Of a DNA stretch of 64,000 nucleotides, positions 34,292 to 43,590 are shown in pieces (position 1 is the first letter of the stretch; each line of letters starts with the position of its first letter). Both the position numbers and the translations under genes were made by a program. The notes beneath the pieces were generated by a model, which was not told the DNA's origin, did not search any database, and saw only the letters and a program-made list of their open reading frames with translations. Location: NCBI GenBank assembly GCA_036258175.1, contig DATAEE010000083.1, positions 1-64,000 on the forward strand. Reading direction: 5' to 3'. Origin of the DNA: DATAEE01 sp036258175 (GTDB lineage Bacteria > Acidobacteriota > Vicinamibacteria > Vicinamibacterales > 2-12-FULL-66-21).

Positions 34292-35728
34292 ATGAAGCTC
34301 GAGCGCATCGACAAGCATCGCTGGCGGATCCCAAGAAGCGGGGGCATGCTCGTCGACGGCATCGTCTACGCCGACGCGGAAATGATCGCCGACCTGCAGA
34401 ACGATCAAAGCCTCGAGCAGGTCCGAAACGTTGCGCACCTGCCTGGCATCCTCGGCTCGTCGCTCGCGATGCCGGATATTCACTGGGGATATGGATTCCC
34501 GATCGGCGGTGTCGCCGGCATGGACGCCGAGGACGGCGTCGTCTCGCCCGGGGGCGTCGGCTACGACATCAACTGCGGCGTTCGATTGATGGCCTCCACG
34601 CTGTGCCGCGAGGAGGTGTCCCCGCAGCTACGCGAGATCGTGACGCATCTGTTCAACAACGTCCCGACCGGCGTGGGAGAAGGACGCCGCGACTTGCGGC
34701 TGAGCGACGACGATATGCGTGGCGTGCTTTCACAGGGCGCCGCGTGGGCGATCAAGCGTGGTCTCGGGGAGGCAGATGACCTCGACCGGATCGAGGAGCG
34801 TGGCGCGCTGCCAAACGCCGACCCGAATCTCGTTTCGGCCCGCGCGCGACAGCGCGGCGCCACGCAGCTCGGCTCGCTGGGATCGGGAAATCACTTTCTC
34901 GAAGTGCAGTACGTCGCCGAGATCTACGACGAGCCGGTCGCCGCGGCGTTCGGCTTGTTCAAGGATCAAATCACAGTGATGATCCACAGCGGCTCGCGCG
35001 GGCTCGGGCACCAGGTCTGCCAGGAGCACCTGCGCGTAATGGTCGACGCTGCGCGCTTCTACGGCATCAACCTGCCGGATCGCCAACTGTGCTGCGCGCC
35101 GATCCGATCGCCCGAAGGGCGCGCGTACCTCGGGGCGATGGCGGCAGCTGCCAACTTCGCCTTTGCCAACCGCCAGGTGATGAGCCACTGGGCGCGCGAA
35201 TCGATCGCGGCGGCGCTTGGCGTAGCCCCCGGCCGCACGGGGTTCCGCGTCGTCTACGACGTCTGCCACAACATCGCGAAATTCGAGACGTTTCAGATTG
35301 ACGGGAAAGAGCGGCGTGTCTGCGTGCACCGCAAAGGCTCGACCCGGGCGTACCCGGCGGGACATCCGCAGACGCCGGCGCCGTACCGTGACGTCGGACA
35401 GCCGGTGCTGATTCCTGGCGACATGGGGCGCTATTCCTACGTGCTCGTGGGAACGGAAAAGGCCCACGCGCAGACCTTTGGGTCGACCTGCCATGGCGCC
35501 GGACGGAAGATGAGCCGCAGACAGGCCAAACGGGCCGTCCGCGGCCGGGATCTCATCGAGGATCTCGAGCGGCGCGGGATCTACATTCGCGCCGCGGGGA
35601 TGGCGACGATCGCCGAGGAGATGCCAGAAGCCTACAAGGACGTTGCCGATGTCGTTCGTATCGTGCACGAGGCCGGGCTCAGCACGAGGGTTGCTCAGCT
35701 ACGGCCTATCGGGGTTATAAAGGGATAG
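34292..35728 (+). CDS. rtcB: RNA-splicing ligase RtcB
   Basis: A 478-residue RNA ligase that joins 2',3'-cyclic phosphate or 3'-phosphate ends to 5'-OH ends with GTP. Diagnostic motifs are MPDIHWGYGFPIGGVA, GGVGYDINCGVRL, the metal-binding GSGNHFLEVQ, MIHSGSRGLGHQ and the GMP-accepting histidine region STCHGAGRKMSR near residue 395. ATG 34292 is preferred; TTG 34280 overlaps the archease stop and is an alternative. The adjacent archease gene confirms the assignment. Likely roles are RNA repair or tRNA maturation. Confidence 0.97.
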   Translation: MKLERIDKHRWRIPRSGGMLVDGIVYADAEMIADLQNDQSLEQVRNVAHLPGILGSSLAMPDIHWGYGFPIGGVAGMDAEDGVVSPGGVGYDINCGVRLMASTLCREEVSPQLREIVTHLFNNVPTGVGEGRRDLRLSDDDMRGVLSQGAAWAIKRGLGEADDLDRIEERGALPNADPNLVSARARQRGATQLGSLGSGNHFLEVQYVAEIYDEPVAAAFGLFKDQITVMIHSGSRGLGHQVCQEHLRVMVDAARFYGINLPDRQLCCAPIRSPEGRAYLGAMAAAANFAFANRQVMSHWARESIAAALGVAPGRTGFRVVYDVCHNIAKFETFQIDGKERRVCVHRKGSTRAYPAGHPQTPAPYRDVGQPVLIPGDMGRYSYVLVGTEKAHAQTFGSTCHGAGRKMSRRQAKRAVRGRDLIEDLERRGIYIRAAGMATIAEEMPEAYKDVADVVRIVHEAGLSTRVAQLRPIGVIKG

Positions 35729-35755
35729 CCAGGCCTGCCTGACAGATCGACACCT

Positions 35756-37873
35756 ATGCGAAACAGACTGGGAGTAGCTCTCGGATTGGCGACGATGACG
35801 GCTGCGGCGTTGGTCGCCCAGACGCCGCCGCCCCAAACGCCACCGGCCACGGCGGGCCAGGGCCAGCCTGCGCCAACGTCCCCGGCGACACAAAGTCAGC
35901 CGCCGGTCACCTTCAAGGTCGAGATCAACTATGTCGAGATCGACGCGATCGTGACCGACGCCCAGGGCAACTTCGTGCGCGACCTCAAGAAAGAGGACTT
36001 CCAGGTCACCGAGGACGGCAAGGCGCAGTCGGTGGCGATCTTCTCGATGGTCGACATTCCCGTCGAGCGCGCTGTCGCGCCGCTCTACACGTCGACGCCG
36101 ATCGAACCGGACGTTCAGACGAACGAGCGCGAGTTCGCGGGCCGCGTGTACATGATCCTGCTCGACGATCTCCACACGGCGGGCCTGCGCTCACAACTGG
36201 TCCGGCGCGCCGCGAAACAATTCATCGAGCGGTTCCTCGGCGCGAACGACATGGCAGCCGTCGTGCATACCAGCGGCCGCGCCGATGCGTCGCAGGATTT
36301 CACGAGCAACAAGCGTCTGCTCATGGCTGCGGTCGATAAATTCATGGGCAAGAAACTGCGTTCGGCGACGCTCGAAAAGCAGGCTGAATACAACAACAGG
36401 CGTGGAACCCCGATGGAAAGCGATCCGCTGAAAGATCCGGCGGACTTCGAGCGCGGCTATCAGGCGCGCGCCATGCTGAGCACGCTGAAAAACGCCGCGG
36501 AGTTTCTGTCCGGCATCCGTGGCCGGCGCAAAGCGCTCCTCTTCCTGAGCGAGGGCATCGACTACGACATCTACGACGTCTTCGGGACGTCATCCGCGAC
36601 GCAGATCCTTGACGAGACGCGAGACGCCATCGGCACCGCGACGCGTGCGAACGTCGCGATTTATTCCATCGACCCGCGCGGTCTGACGACGATGGGCGAC
36701 GAAGTGATGGAGTTGACGGCGCCGCCTCAGGATCCGTCTCTGCGGCTCAACGCTCAAGGGCTGCAGGACGAGCTCCGGCTCTCGCAGGACAGCCTGCGCG
36801 TGTTCTCGGAGGAGACCGGCGGCTTCGCGTCGGTCAATTCGAACGACTTCGCCAAGGCGTTCGACCGTGTCGTCCGGGACAACAGCTCGTACTACGTGCT
36901 GGGTTATTACTCGACGAACGAACGGCGCGACGGCCGCTTCCGCAAGGTCAGCGTGCGCCTGAATCGTCCCGGCCTCGAAGTCCGCGCGCGAAAAGGGTAT
37001 GTAGCCCCGAGAGGCCGTGCCAATACACCGCCACCGCCAAAGGAGGGGTCCGCGGCATTGCGCGAAGCGATCAACAGCCCGATTCCGATAGCGGGCCTCA
37101 CGCTCCGCACCTTTGCCGCGCCATTCAAGGGCGTACCGCCTAAGGCGTCGGTTCTGATCGCAGTCGAAATCGACGGCGCCGATCTGAAGTTCGTCGAAAA
37201 GGGCGGAGTCTTCCAGAATCAACTCGAAGTCACTGCGCTCGCATACGACGAGAAAGGGAAGCTCGCCGACTCGAAGCCCATGACTCTGAAACTCGACCTG
37301 CGTCCCCAGACACGCGACGCGGTCGAGAAGAATGGATTCCGCCTCACGACACGGCTGCAGCTGGCGCCGGGACGCTATCAGCTACGCATCGGCGGCCGTG
37401 AAGCCAACGGCGGGCTTGTGGGCAGCGTCCTGAATGACCTCGAAGTGCCCGACTACTGGAAGGTGCCGTTTGCGATGAGCGGCCTGGCGCTCACGTCAGC
37501 ATCCGCCGCGCGAACGCCGACGGCGGCGCCGGATCCCGAACTCAAGGATCTGCTTCCGGGTCCACCCATCGCGGTCCGTGAGTTCCCGACCGGCGATCGG
37601 CTCGTCCTCTATACCGAGGTCTACGACGGCGAGGCAGCCAAGCCGCACGGCGTCGATATCACGACGACGCTGACGGCTGACGAGGGACGCGTGCTGTTCA
37701 CGACGTCCGAGGAACGCAAGTCGACCGAGCTCGAAGGACCGCGCGGCGGGTACGGCTACCGCGCCGAGGTGCCCCTCGCGAACGTGGCGCCCGGCCTGTA
37801 CGTGTTGCAGGTCGAAGCGCGTTCGCGGCTCGGCCCCGTCGCGGCACGACAAGTGCTTCTCAAGGTGCGATGA
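35756..37873 (+). CDS. Secreted VWFA-related acidobacterial protein
   Basis: A 705-residue exported protein. After a signal peptide (residues 1-20) and a Pro/Thr/Gln-rich linker, residues about 45-350 match the acidobacterial VWFA-related domain: FKVEINYVEIDAIVTD, VRDLKKEDFQVTEDG, the degenerate MIDAS-like ILLDDLHT, and YYVLGYYSTNERRDGRFRK. The C-terminal half looks like beta-sandwich repeats. The family is abundant in Acidobacteriota; function is unknown, with adhesion or surface roles guessed. It follows rtcB by 27 bp and overlaps the next gene by 4 bp. Confidence 0.9.
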   Translation: MRNRLGVALGLATMTAAALVAQTPPPQTPPATAGQGQPAPTSPATQSQPPVTFKVEINYVEIDAIVTDAQGNFVRDLKKEDFQVTEDGKAQSVAIFSMVDIPVERAVAPLYTSTPIEPDVQTNEREFAGRVYMILLDDLHTAGLRSQLVRRAAKQFIERFLGANDMAAVVHTSGRADASQDFTSNKRLLMAAVDKFMGKKLRSATLEKQAEYNNRRGTPMESDPLKDPADFERGYQARAMLSTLKNAAEFLSGIRGRRKALLFLSEGIDYDIYDVFGTSSATQILDETRDAIGTATRANVAIYSIDPRGLTTMGDEVMELTAPPQDPSLRLNAQGLQDELRLSQDSLRVFSEETGGFASVNSNDFAKAFDRVVRDNSSYYVLGYYSTNERRDGRFRKVSVRLNRPGLEVRARKGYVAPRGRANTPPPPKEGSAALREAINSPIPIAGLTLRTFAAPFKGVPPKASVLIAVEIDGADLKFVEKGGVFQNQLEVTALAYDEKGKLADSKPMTLKLDLRPQTRDAVEKNGFRLTTRLQLAPGRYQLRIGGREANGGLVGSVLNDLEVPDYWKVPFAMSGLALTSASAARTPTAAPDPELKDLLPGPPIAVREFPTGDRLVLYTEVYDGEAAKPHGVDITTTLTADEGRVLFTTSEERKSTELEGPRGGYGYRAEVPLANVAPGLYVLQVEARSRLGPVAARQVLLKVR

Positions 37874-38304
37874 GCACCACGGACGCCACGAATTCCGCGA
37901 ACCTTGCGGATTTTGTGGAACGCACTTCCACCGGCCTCGCTCCGAACGTGCTCGCGGCGCTGGCGTATCTGGCGTGGTGGGTCACCGGATTCGCGGTTCT
38001 CGCGCTCGAGCGCGAGAACCGCTACGTCCGCTTCCACGCGTGGCAGTCGATCCTCGGCCTGGGCGCCATCTGGGCGCTCGGGGTCGCCTTTTACGTCGCG
38101 GCGTTTCTCGTGCTGTCACGTTCGGCGGCAGGGTTCACGGCGATGCTCTGGATCGCTGCGATCATCTGGCTCGTCGGGCTGGGCGCGTGGATCGTGTGTC
38201 TGGTGAAGGCGTGGAAAGGCCAGCGCTGGATGCTGCCGGTCATCGGAACAGTTGCCGAACGCTACGCCGCTCTCGTCCCTAGTCAGCCCCGGTCTTCGTC
38301 GTAA
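37870..38304 (+). CDS. Small DUF4870/Tic20-like membrane protein
   Basis: A 144-residue protein with three membrane helices (LAALAYLAWWVTGFAVLAL, ILGLGAIWALGVAFYVAAFL, AMLWIAAIIWLVGLGAWI) and the ENRYVRFHAWQS motif after the first, as in DUF4870/Tic20-like proteins. Function is unknown. The first 18 residues (STTDATNSANLADFVER) are encoded by a 9-bp repeat and are likely dispensable. ATGA overlap with the VWFA gene implies coupling. The last codons overlap, on the other strand, the end of the next gene. Confidence 0.8.
   Translation: MSTTDATNSANLADFVERTSTGLAPNVLAALAYLAWWVTGFAVLALERENRYVRFHAWQSILGLGAIWALGVAFYVAAFLVLSRSAAGFTAMLWIAAIIWLVGLGAWIVCLVKAWKGQRWMLPVIGTVAERYAALVPSQPRSSS
37878..37922. 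repeat. Nonamer repeat (five units) encoding an N-terminal tail
   Basis: Five 9-bp units follow one another: CACGGACGC, CACGAATTC, CGCGAACCT, TGCGGATTT, TGTGGAACG. They begin 8 bp after the start of the DUF4870-like gene and stay in frame. The unit matches that at 10468-10494. Confidence 0.6.
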
Positions 38305-38743
38305 AGTCAGAAGCCTTCAGGGTCTTCGCCTTGCACTGACCGTTGGCGTGCGTGAACTTGTACGTGTTCTGGAAGAAGGCCGGGTTCTTCGGCACGCGCA
38401 GCTGGAATTCGATCACCTCGCCGGGCATGAACGGTTTTCGCCACCGCTCCGTGGCGCCGGGGAGCATGTTTCCCTTCTTGTCGTACCAGTACTCGTCGAC
38501 GCGCAGCAGATGGATCGCACCGAGGGACAGGTTCTTGACCTTGATCTTGGTGACGACTTCGTTGCCCACGACTTTCGTGTCCGGCTTGAGGATGCCGATC
38601 TCCGCGACACCCTTGACCGGCGGAACGTACTTGGCCTTCGCGGGTGGGGCGCCGGAGGAAGTTGCTGGCGGGGCCTGCGCGGCGGCGACCGGGACGACCA
38701 CGACGAAGGCAGCGAGAGCAAGCGCCGAACGGGAACGTGCCAT
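38279..38743 (-). CDS. Secreted protein of unknown function
   Basis: A 154-residue exported protein: signal peptide (ALALAAFVVVVPVAAAQA), short Pro/Ala-rich linker, then one beta-rich domain (VVTKIKVKNLSLGAIHLLRVD, FMPGEVIEFQLRVPK) resembling FxLYD-type immunoglobulin-like folds. Function is not predictable. ATG 38743 is preferred over ATG 38749 because GGAGG lies 6 nt upstream of it. It converges with the DUF4870-like gene, and the coding ends overlap by 26 bp. Confidence 0.72.
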   Translation of the reverse strand: MARSRSALALAAFVVVVPVAAAQAPPATSSGAPPAKAKYVPPVKGVAEIGILKPDTKVVGNEVVTKIKVKNLSLGAIHLLRVDEYWYDKKGNMLPGATERWRKPFMPGEVIEFQLRVPKNPAFFQNTYKFTHANGQCKAKTLKASDFTTKTGAD

Positions 38744-38793
38744 TGGCATCCTCCCCTGAAAGGCCGCAGCGAAACGCGCGAATTATAGACCCG

Positions 38794-39252
38794 TTACATC
38801 TCCCCGTTCCACTCCTCGGCGTCCGGGTTCGCCGAGCGGAACACTTCGAGGTGCCACTTGCCGCCACCCCAGGGCTCGATGACCTCAGCCGCGACGACGT
38901 CGACGAGGATCTCCGCGAACGTCCGGCCTTCGGGGTCCCCCTCGAGGTGGTAGGCGGCATCCTCCCAGGCAAATGTCGGGTACAGCACTATCGTCAGGAA
39001 CAGGTCGTACCCGTCGTCGACAACGATGAGTTGGCCGCAGGGTCGCTTAATCGTCGAGTGATAGATCAGGTACTTCTCGGCGCTATGCGCACGGATGTAC
39101 CGCTTCAGCGCGAATTCGCGCGCGACGATCTCTTCGACTGCGATCTTCTTGTCCCAACAGTCACGGCAGTACTTCTCCTCGCCGCGCGGCTCGGAGACCT
39201 CCTTGGCGCCGCAGAGGGCGCACCGCGATTGGGCGACTGACTTCCGGGGCAT
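38794..39252 (-). CDS. Zinc-ribbon protein of unknown function
   Basis: A 152-residue protein starting with a zinc ribbon, CALCG at residues 11-15 and CRDC at 29-32, followed by an alpha/beta domain (RAHSAEKYLIYHSTIKRP, QLIVVDDGYDLFLTIVL, WGGGKWHLEVFR). I do not recognise the family. It lies 14 bp downstream of the glucan phosphorylase gene and is probably in the same transcript. Confidence 0.7.
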   Translation of the reverse strand: MPRKSVAQSRCALCGAKEVSEPRGEEKYCRDCWDKKIAVEEIVAREFALKRYIRAHSAEKYLIYHSTIKRPCGQLIVVDDGYDLFLTIVLYPTFAWEDAAYHLEGDPEGRTFAEILVDVVAAEVIEPWGGGKWHLEVFRSANPDAEEWNGEM

Positions 39253-39266
39253 TCTGGAATTGTAGA

Positions 39267-41417
39267 TCAGCTGCGCTGGTTCACGGTTTCGCGCGCCGCC
39301 GGCGCATACATCTGCTCGGCGTATTCCTTCACCATCCGGCGGGCGCTGAACCGTGGCGCCACGGTTCGGATCGCCTCTTTGACGACGGCGAGCCAGCGGC
39401 GCGGGATGTCCTGGCCGTCCCGATCGTAGAACGTCGGCACGACCTGATCTTCGAGAATCCTGTAGAGCGCCTGCGCGTCTGCAGCATCCGGATCGCCGGG
39501 CGCGGGATCGCCGGCGATGAGCCAGCCGTTCGTGCCAGTGTAGGCCTCGGCCCACCAGCCATCGCCGATGCTCAGGTGCGGCACGCCGTTCAGCGACGCC
39601 TTCATGCCGCTCGTGCCGCTGGCTTCGAGCGGCTTGCGCGGAGTGTTGAGCCAGACGTCGCACCCCTGCACGAGGAAGTGCGCCACATGCAAGTCGTAGT
39701 CTTCGACGAACGCGATCCGCCCGCCGAAGGCCGGATCGATCGAGCGCCGGAAGACGCGCTGAAGATGATGTTTGCCGAGATCGTCGGCAGGATGAGCCTT
39801 GCCAGCGAAGATCAGCTGCACGGGACGCCGCGGCTGATTGAGGATTCGCGCCAGCCGCTCGCTGTCGTGGAACACGAGCTCTGGGCGCTTATAGCCCGTG
39901 AAACGCCGCGCGAACCCGATGGTCAGCGCCGCCGGGTCGAGGAGCGTGCCGGCGGCGACGACGCGTGCGGCTTCTACCTGGTCGCGGGCCCAGCGCTGGC
40001 GGGCGCGTTCGCGGATGAACGCGAACAGGAAGGTCCGCAGCGCCTGGCGGGCGGCCCAGAGGTCTTCGTCTGGAATGGACTGCACGGCGTCCCAGAGCGA
40101 GGGATCGTCGTGGCGGTCGCGCCAGTCGGCGCCAATAAACCGCTCGAACACCTTCGACATCTCAGACGAGACCCAGGTGTGAATGTGCACGCCATTCGTG
40201 AGGGCCCGTACCGGCCGCTCCGTATGCGGAACGTCCAGCCAGATCGGCGCCCACATCTCAGCTGTGACGTCACGGTGCACACGGCTTACCGCGTTGGTTG
40301 CCCCTGCGGCTCGAATCGCGAGGGCGGTCATGTTGAACATCGCACCGCCGCCGTTGTCGTAGTTGCCGAGCGCGAGGAACTTGTCCCGATGAGCGCCGAG
40401 CGTGCCCCACGCGCCGGCGAGATGCTTCTCGACGAGCTGAAACGGAAACGCATCGTGTCCGGCGGCCACAGGAGTGTGCGTGGTGAATACGGTCGTGCGG
40501 CGCACCTCCTCGAGCGCGCGCTCGAACGAGTCTCCCGCTTCGAGGCGCTCGCGGATCCGCTGCAGGACGACGAATGCCGCGTGTCCTTCGTTCAGATGCC
40601 AGACGCAAGGATCCAAGCCCAACGCCCGCAGCGCGCGAACGCCGCCGATGCCGAGAACGATCTCTTGCTGGATCCGGGTTTCGCGGTCGCCGCCATACAA
40701 CCGCGCGGAGAGCTCGCGATCCCACGGCGCGTTTTCTTCCAGATCCGTGTCGAGGAGATAGAGGTTCACGCGTCCGAGCCTGACGCGCCAGACGGATGCG
40801 AGCACGCTGCGGTCGCCAAGCGGAACCGCCACAACGCAGGGCTGCCCGTCGGGCGTCAGCGCTGACTCAATCGGCGCGTCGGCCCAGTTCAGCCGCTCGT
40901 AGGTCTCCTGCTGCCAGCCCTCGGCCGACAAGCGCTGGTGAAAATATCCCTGCGGATACATGAACCCGATACCCACCAGCGGCAAGCCGAGATCGCTCGC
41001 TTCTTTACAGTGATCGCCGGCCAGGACGCCGAGACCGCCAGCGTAAATTGGCAGCGACTGGTGCAGCGCGAACTCCGCGGAGAAATAGGCGATAGGCCGT
41101 CCACCTGACCCGCCGAAGCGCTGGTGCCACCACGTGTCAGCGGACGACCGCGCGCCGTCGCGCGCGCGAATGGCTGCGTCGTAAAGGGCCAGGAACGCCT
41201 CGTCGCGCGCCTTCCTTTCGAGCATTTCCGGCGCAATCTGCCGGAGCATCAGGACGGGGTTGTGCGCCGTCTGGCGCCACAGCGGGTAGTCGAGCCGACG
41301 AAAGACCTCGCGCGCCTGGAACGTCCAGCTCCACCAGAGGTCGTAGGCAAGTTCGACGAGGCGGCCGATGCGTTCCGGCACGGGAACGAATCCGGGGGAG
41401 GGCGCCGGCTGGTTCAC
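39267..41417 (-). CDS. glgP: Alpha-glucan phosphorylase (short GlgP/MalP type)
   Basis: A 716-residue GT35 enzyme that releases glucose-1-phosphate from glycogen or maltodextrin. Residues 1-95 contain the DUF3417 N-terminal part (LAYDLWWSWTFQAREVF). The pyridoxal-phosphate lysine lies in EASGTSGMKASLNG near residue 600, and the substrate loops HLNEGHAAF and TTHTPVAAGHDAF are intact. The short form lacks the long allosteric N-terminus of classical GlgP. GTG 41417 overlaps the dehydratase stop by 4 bp. Confidence 0.95.
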   Translation of the reverse strand: MNQPAPSPGFVPVPERIGRLVELAYDLWWSWTFQAREVFRRLDYPLWRQTAHNPVLMLRQIAPEMLERKARDEAFLALYDAAIRARDGARSSADTWWHQRFGGSGGRPIAYFSAEFALHQSLPIYAGGLGVLAGDHCKEASDLGLPLVGIGFMYPQGYFHQRLSAEGWQQETYERLNWADAPIESALTPDGQPCVVAVPLGDRSVLASVWRVRLGRVNLYLLDTDLEENAPWDRELSARLYGGDRETRIQQEIVLGIGGVRALRALGLDPCVWHLNEGHAAFVVLQRIRERLEAGDSFERALEEVRRTTVFTTHTPVAAGHDAFPFQLVEKHLAGAWGTLGAHRDKFLALGNYDNGGGAMFNMTALAIRAAGATNAVSRVHRDVTAEMWAPIWLDVPHTERPVRALTNGVHIHTWVSSEMSKVFERFIGADWRDRHDDPSLWDAVQSIPDEDLWAARQALRTFLFAFIRERARQRWARDQVEAARVVAAGTLLDPAALTIGFARRFTGYKRPELVFHDSERLARILNQPRRPVQLIFAGKAHPADDLGKHHLQRVFRRSIDPAFGGRIAFVEDYDLHVAHFLVQGCDVWLNTPRKPLEASGTSGMKASLNGVPHLSIGDGWWAEAYTGTNGWLIAGDPAPGDPDAADAQALYRILEDQVVPTFYDRDGQDIPRRWLAVVKEAIRTVAPRFSARRMVKEYAEQMYAPAARETVNQRS

Positions 41418-42406
41418 GACCTGGCGGCCTCGACAATCTCGGCGAAACGGGACAGATCAATGTTCCCGCCGGAAACGACCGCCACGATTTTCGGTGGGGT
41501 CCCGCCCGCCGTTCGCGCGCGCTCAGCAACCTTCACGGCGGCGGCGACCGCGCACGCCGCGGCCCCTTCCGCGACGACGCGGGCGCGCTCGGCGACGAGG
41601 CGCATGGCGCGTCCTGCTTCGTCGAGCGTGACGACGATCGATCCGTCGACCCACTCAGACAGAAGCGGCCACATCGATGCGAGTACCGATCGTCCGCCGG
41701 CGCCATCTACGAACGACGGCTGCCAGTCCGGAAAGTATCCCGGTTTTCCCGCTGCGAGCGACGTCGAGAGCGGCGCCGCCGTCTCCGGCTCCGCCGCGAA
41801 CACTTTGGCGCCCGGCCGGCGCGCGCGCATGACGCACGCGATGCCCGCAAGCAGCCCCCCGCCGCCGAGCGGCGCGATGACCGTGTCCACGTCCGGCAGA
41901 TCCTCCAGAATCTCGAGACCGATTGTCCCGTTCCCGCTGATGAACGCATCGTCGTCGAACGGATGCACGAACGTGCCGCGCATTCGGCCCGAACGGTGCT
42001 CTTCGACCGTGCGCCAGCATTCGTCGTAGGTCGCCTTGACGATCTCCGCTCCGAGCCGTTCGATCGCACGGAGCTTGGTCTGCGGCGCCGTGTCCATCAC
42101 CATGACCGAGCAGGCCGCACCCGCCGCCCGCGCCGCGAGCGCGACACCCTGCGCGGCGTTGCCCGCGCTGACGGTCCAGACGCCTGCGCGCAGCGCGGGC
42201 GCCGGCAGCTGCCGCACGGCGTTGTACGCGCCGCGAATCTTGAACGAGCCGATCGGCTGAAGCGTCTCGAGTTTGAGATAGAGCTCGCCGGGGCCGGCGT
42301 CGATGCGAATCAGCGGGGTCCTGACGGCGACGCGGTAAATGTGCTCGGCCGCGTCGCGGACCGTTTCGAGGGAGATTTGCCGGGTCACGAGCACGAGGGC
42401 TCTCAT
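41414..42406 (-). CDS. PLP-dependent threonine/serine dehydratase-like enzyme
   Basis: A 330-residue fold-type II PLP enzyme. The PLP lysine is in PIGSFKIRGAYNA near residue 51, the phosphate-binding glycine loop in LGGGGLLAGIACV near 175, and SAGNAAQGVALAA near 77. It would deaminate threonine or serine to the 2-oxo acid; serine racemase activity is also possible. It lacks the C-terminal ACT domains of biosynthetic IlvA. ATG 42406 was chosen as the first Met ahead of the conserved part. Confidence 0.9.
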   Translation of the reverse strand: MRALVLVTRQISLETVRDAAEHIYRVAVRTPLIRIDAGPGELYLKLETLQPIGSFKIRGAYNAVRQLPAPALRAGVWTVSAGNAAQGVALAARAAGAACSVMVMDTAPQTKLRAIERLGAEIVKATYDECWRTVEEHRSGRMRGTFVHPFDDDAFISGNGTIGLEILEDLPDVDTVIAPLGGGGLLAGIACVMRARRPGAKVFAAEPETAAPLSTSLAAGKPGYFPDWQPSFVDGAGGRSVLASMWPLLSEWVDGSIVVTLDEAGRAMRLVAERARVVAEGAAACAVAAAVKVAERARTAGGTPPKIVAVVSGGNIDLSRFAEIVEAARS

Positions 42407-42447
42407 TATAGAATCAATCCGCACTCGGCAACGCAGGAGCTTTCCAT

Positions 42448-43590
42448 ATGAAACGCCGTGAGTTCGTTCGAGCAGGCGCCGCCGCCGGCCTCGCCGCGGC
42501 CGCGCCGCGCATGCTTTCCGGTCAGACGCCACCGAGGGAAAAGCCTGCTGCCCCCACGATGCTGACGCCGCGCAGCGTCAAGCCGGTCGTCATCGCCTCG
42601 TCGAACGGCCACCGCTATAAGAACGGCGGCAACCAGACGACGGTCGAACTCGCCTTCACTCAGATGCTCAAAGGCGGCGATCTGCTGGATGCACTGATCG
42701 CCGGCGTGAACATCTGCGAGCTCGATCCGGAAGACACGAGCGTGGGCTACGGCGGCCTGCCGAACGCCGAGGGCATCGTCCAGCTCGATGCGTCGGTCAT
42801 GCACGGGCCGAAAAAGCGCGCAGGTGCCGTCGGCGGGCTCGAAGGCGTCCGCACGCCTTCGCTCGTGGCGAAGGCGGTGATGGAGCAGACCGATCACCAT
42901 CTGATCGTCGGGAAGGACGCGCAGCGGTTCGCGCGAACTCTCGGATTCAAGATCGAGGACGATTTGAACACCGAACAATCGCGGAAGGCGTGGCTCGAAT
43001 GGAAACGCCGGACCGATCCGTCCCACTACCTCGAGCCCGACAAGCGCGAGGCGTTCCGGCGGCGGGTCGAGCTCGAGATGATCGCGGAAGGATGGGTCGA
43101 CGCGCACCATTTCTACGGCACGATCAATTGCGACGGCGTCAGCCCGAAAGGGGAGATCTGCGGCACGACGACGACGAGCGGGCTGGCGTGGAAGATCCCG
43201 GGACGCCTCGGCGACTCACCGATCCTCGGCGCGGGCTTGTACGTCGACGGCGCGGTCGGCGCAGCCGGTTCCACCGGCCGCGGCGAAGCGAATCTCTACG
43301 GGTGCTCGTCGTTCCTGGTCGTCGAGCAGATGCGGCGCGGAATGCATCCCAAGGACGCCGGCATGGAGGCGCTCCGCCGCATCCAGGCGAATACGGTCGA
43401 GAAACGACTCCTCAACCCCAAGGGTCAGCCGAACTTCAACGTCAACTTCTACGCCGTCAACGCGAAAGGCGAGTACGCCGGCGTTGCGCTGTACGGCGGC
43501 GAGAAGTCCCGCTTCGCCGTGTGCACCGAGAGCGGCGGGCGACTGGATCCGATCGAGGCGCTCCTCGAAGGAGCGGCGACAGACGAATAG
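42448..43590 (+). CDS. N4-(beta-N-acetylglucosaminyl)-L-asparaginase-like Ntn hydrolase
   Basis: A 380-residue exported Ntn hydrolase. A twin-arginine leader (MKRREFVRAGAAAG) precedes the isoaspartyl peptidase/glycosylasparaginase domain. The autocleavage site with its nucleophile threonine is in HHFYGTINCDG near residue 224, and GTTTTSGLAWKIPGRLGDSPI (split as GTTTTSGLAWK and IPGRLGDSPI) follows. Such enzymes cleave the GlcNAc-Asn bond or isoaspartyl peptides. GCAGGAGC 7 nt upstream supports the ATG. Export by the TatAC system at the left of the window is likely. Confidence 0.88.
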   Translation: MKRREFVRAGAAAGLAAAAPRMLSGQTPPREKPAAPTMLTPRSVKPVVIASSNGHRYKNGGNQTTVELAFTQMLKGGDLLDALIAGVNICELDPEDTSVGYGGLPNAEGIVQLDASVMHGPKKRAGAVGGLEGVRTPSLVAKAVMEQTDHHLIVGKDAQRFARTLGFKIEDDLNTEQSRKAWLEWKRRTDPSHYLEPDKREAFRRRVELEMIAEGWVDAHHFYGTINCDGVSPKGEICGTTTTSGLAWKIPGRLGDSPILGAGLYVDGAVGAAGSTGRGEANLYGCSSFLVVEQMRRGMHPKDAGMEALRRIQANTVEKRLLNPKGQPNFNVNFYAVNAKGEYAGVALYGGEKSRFAVCTESGGRLDPIEALLEGAATDE

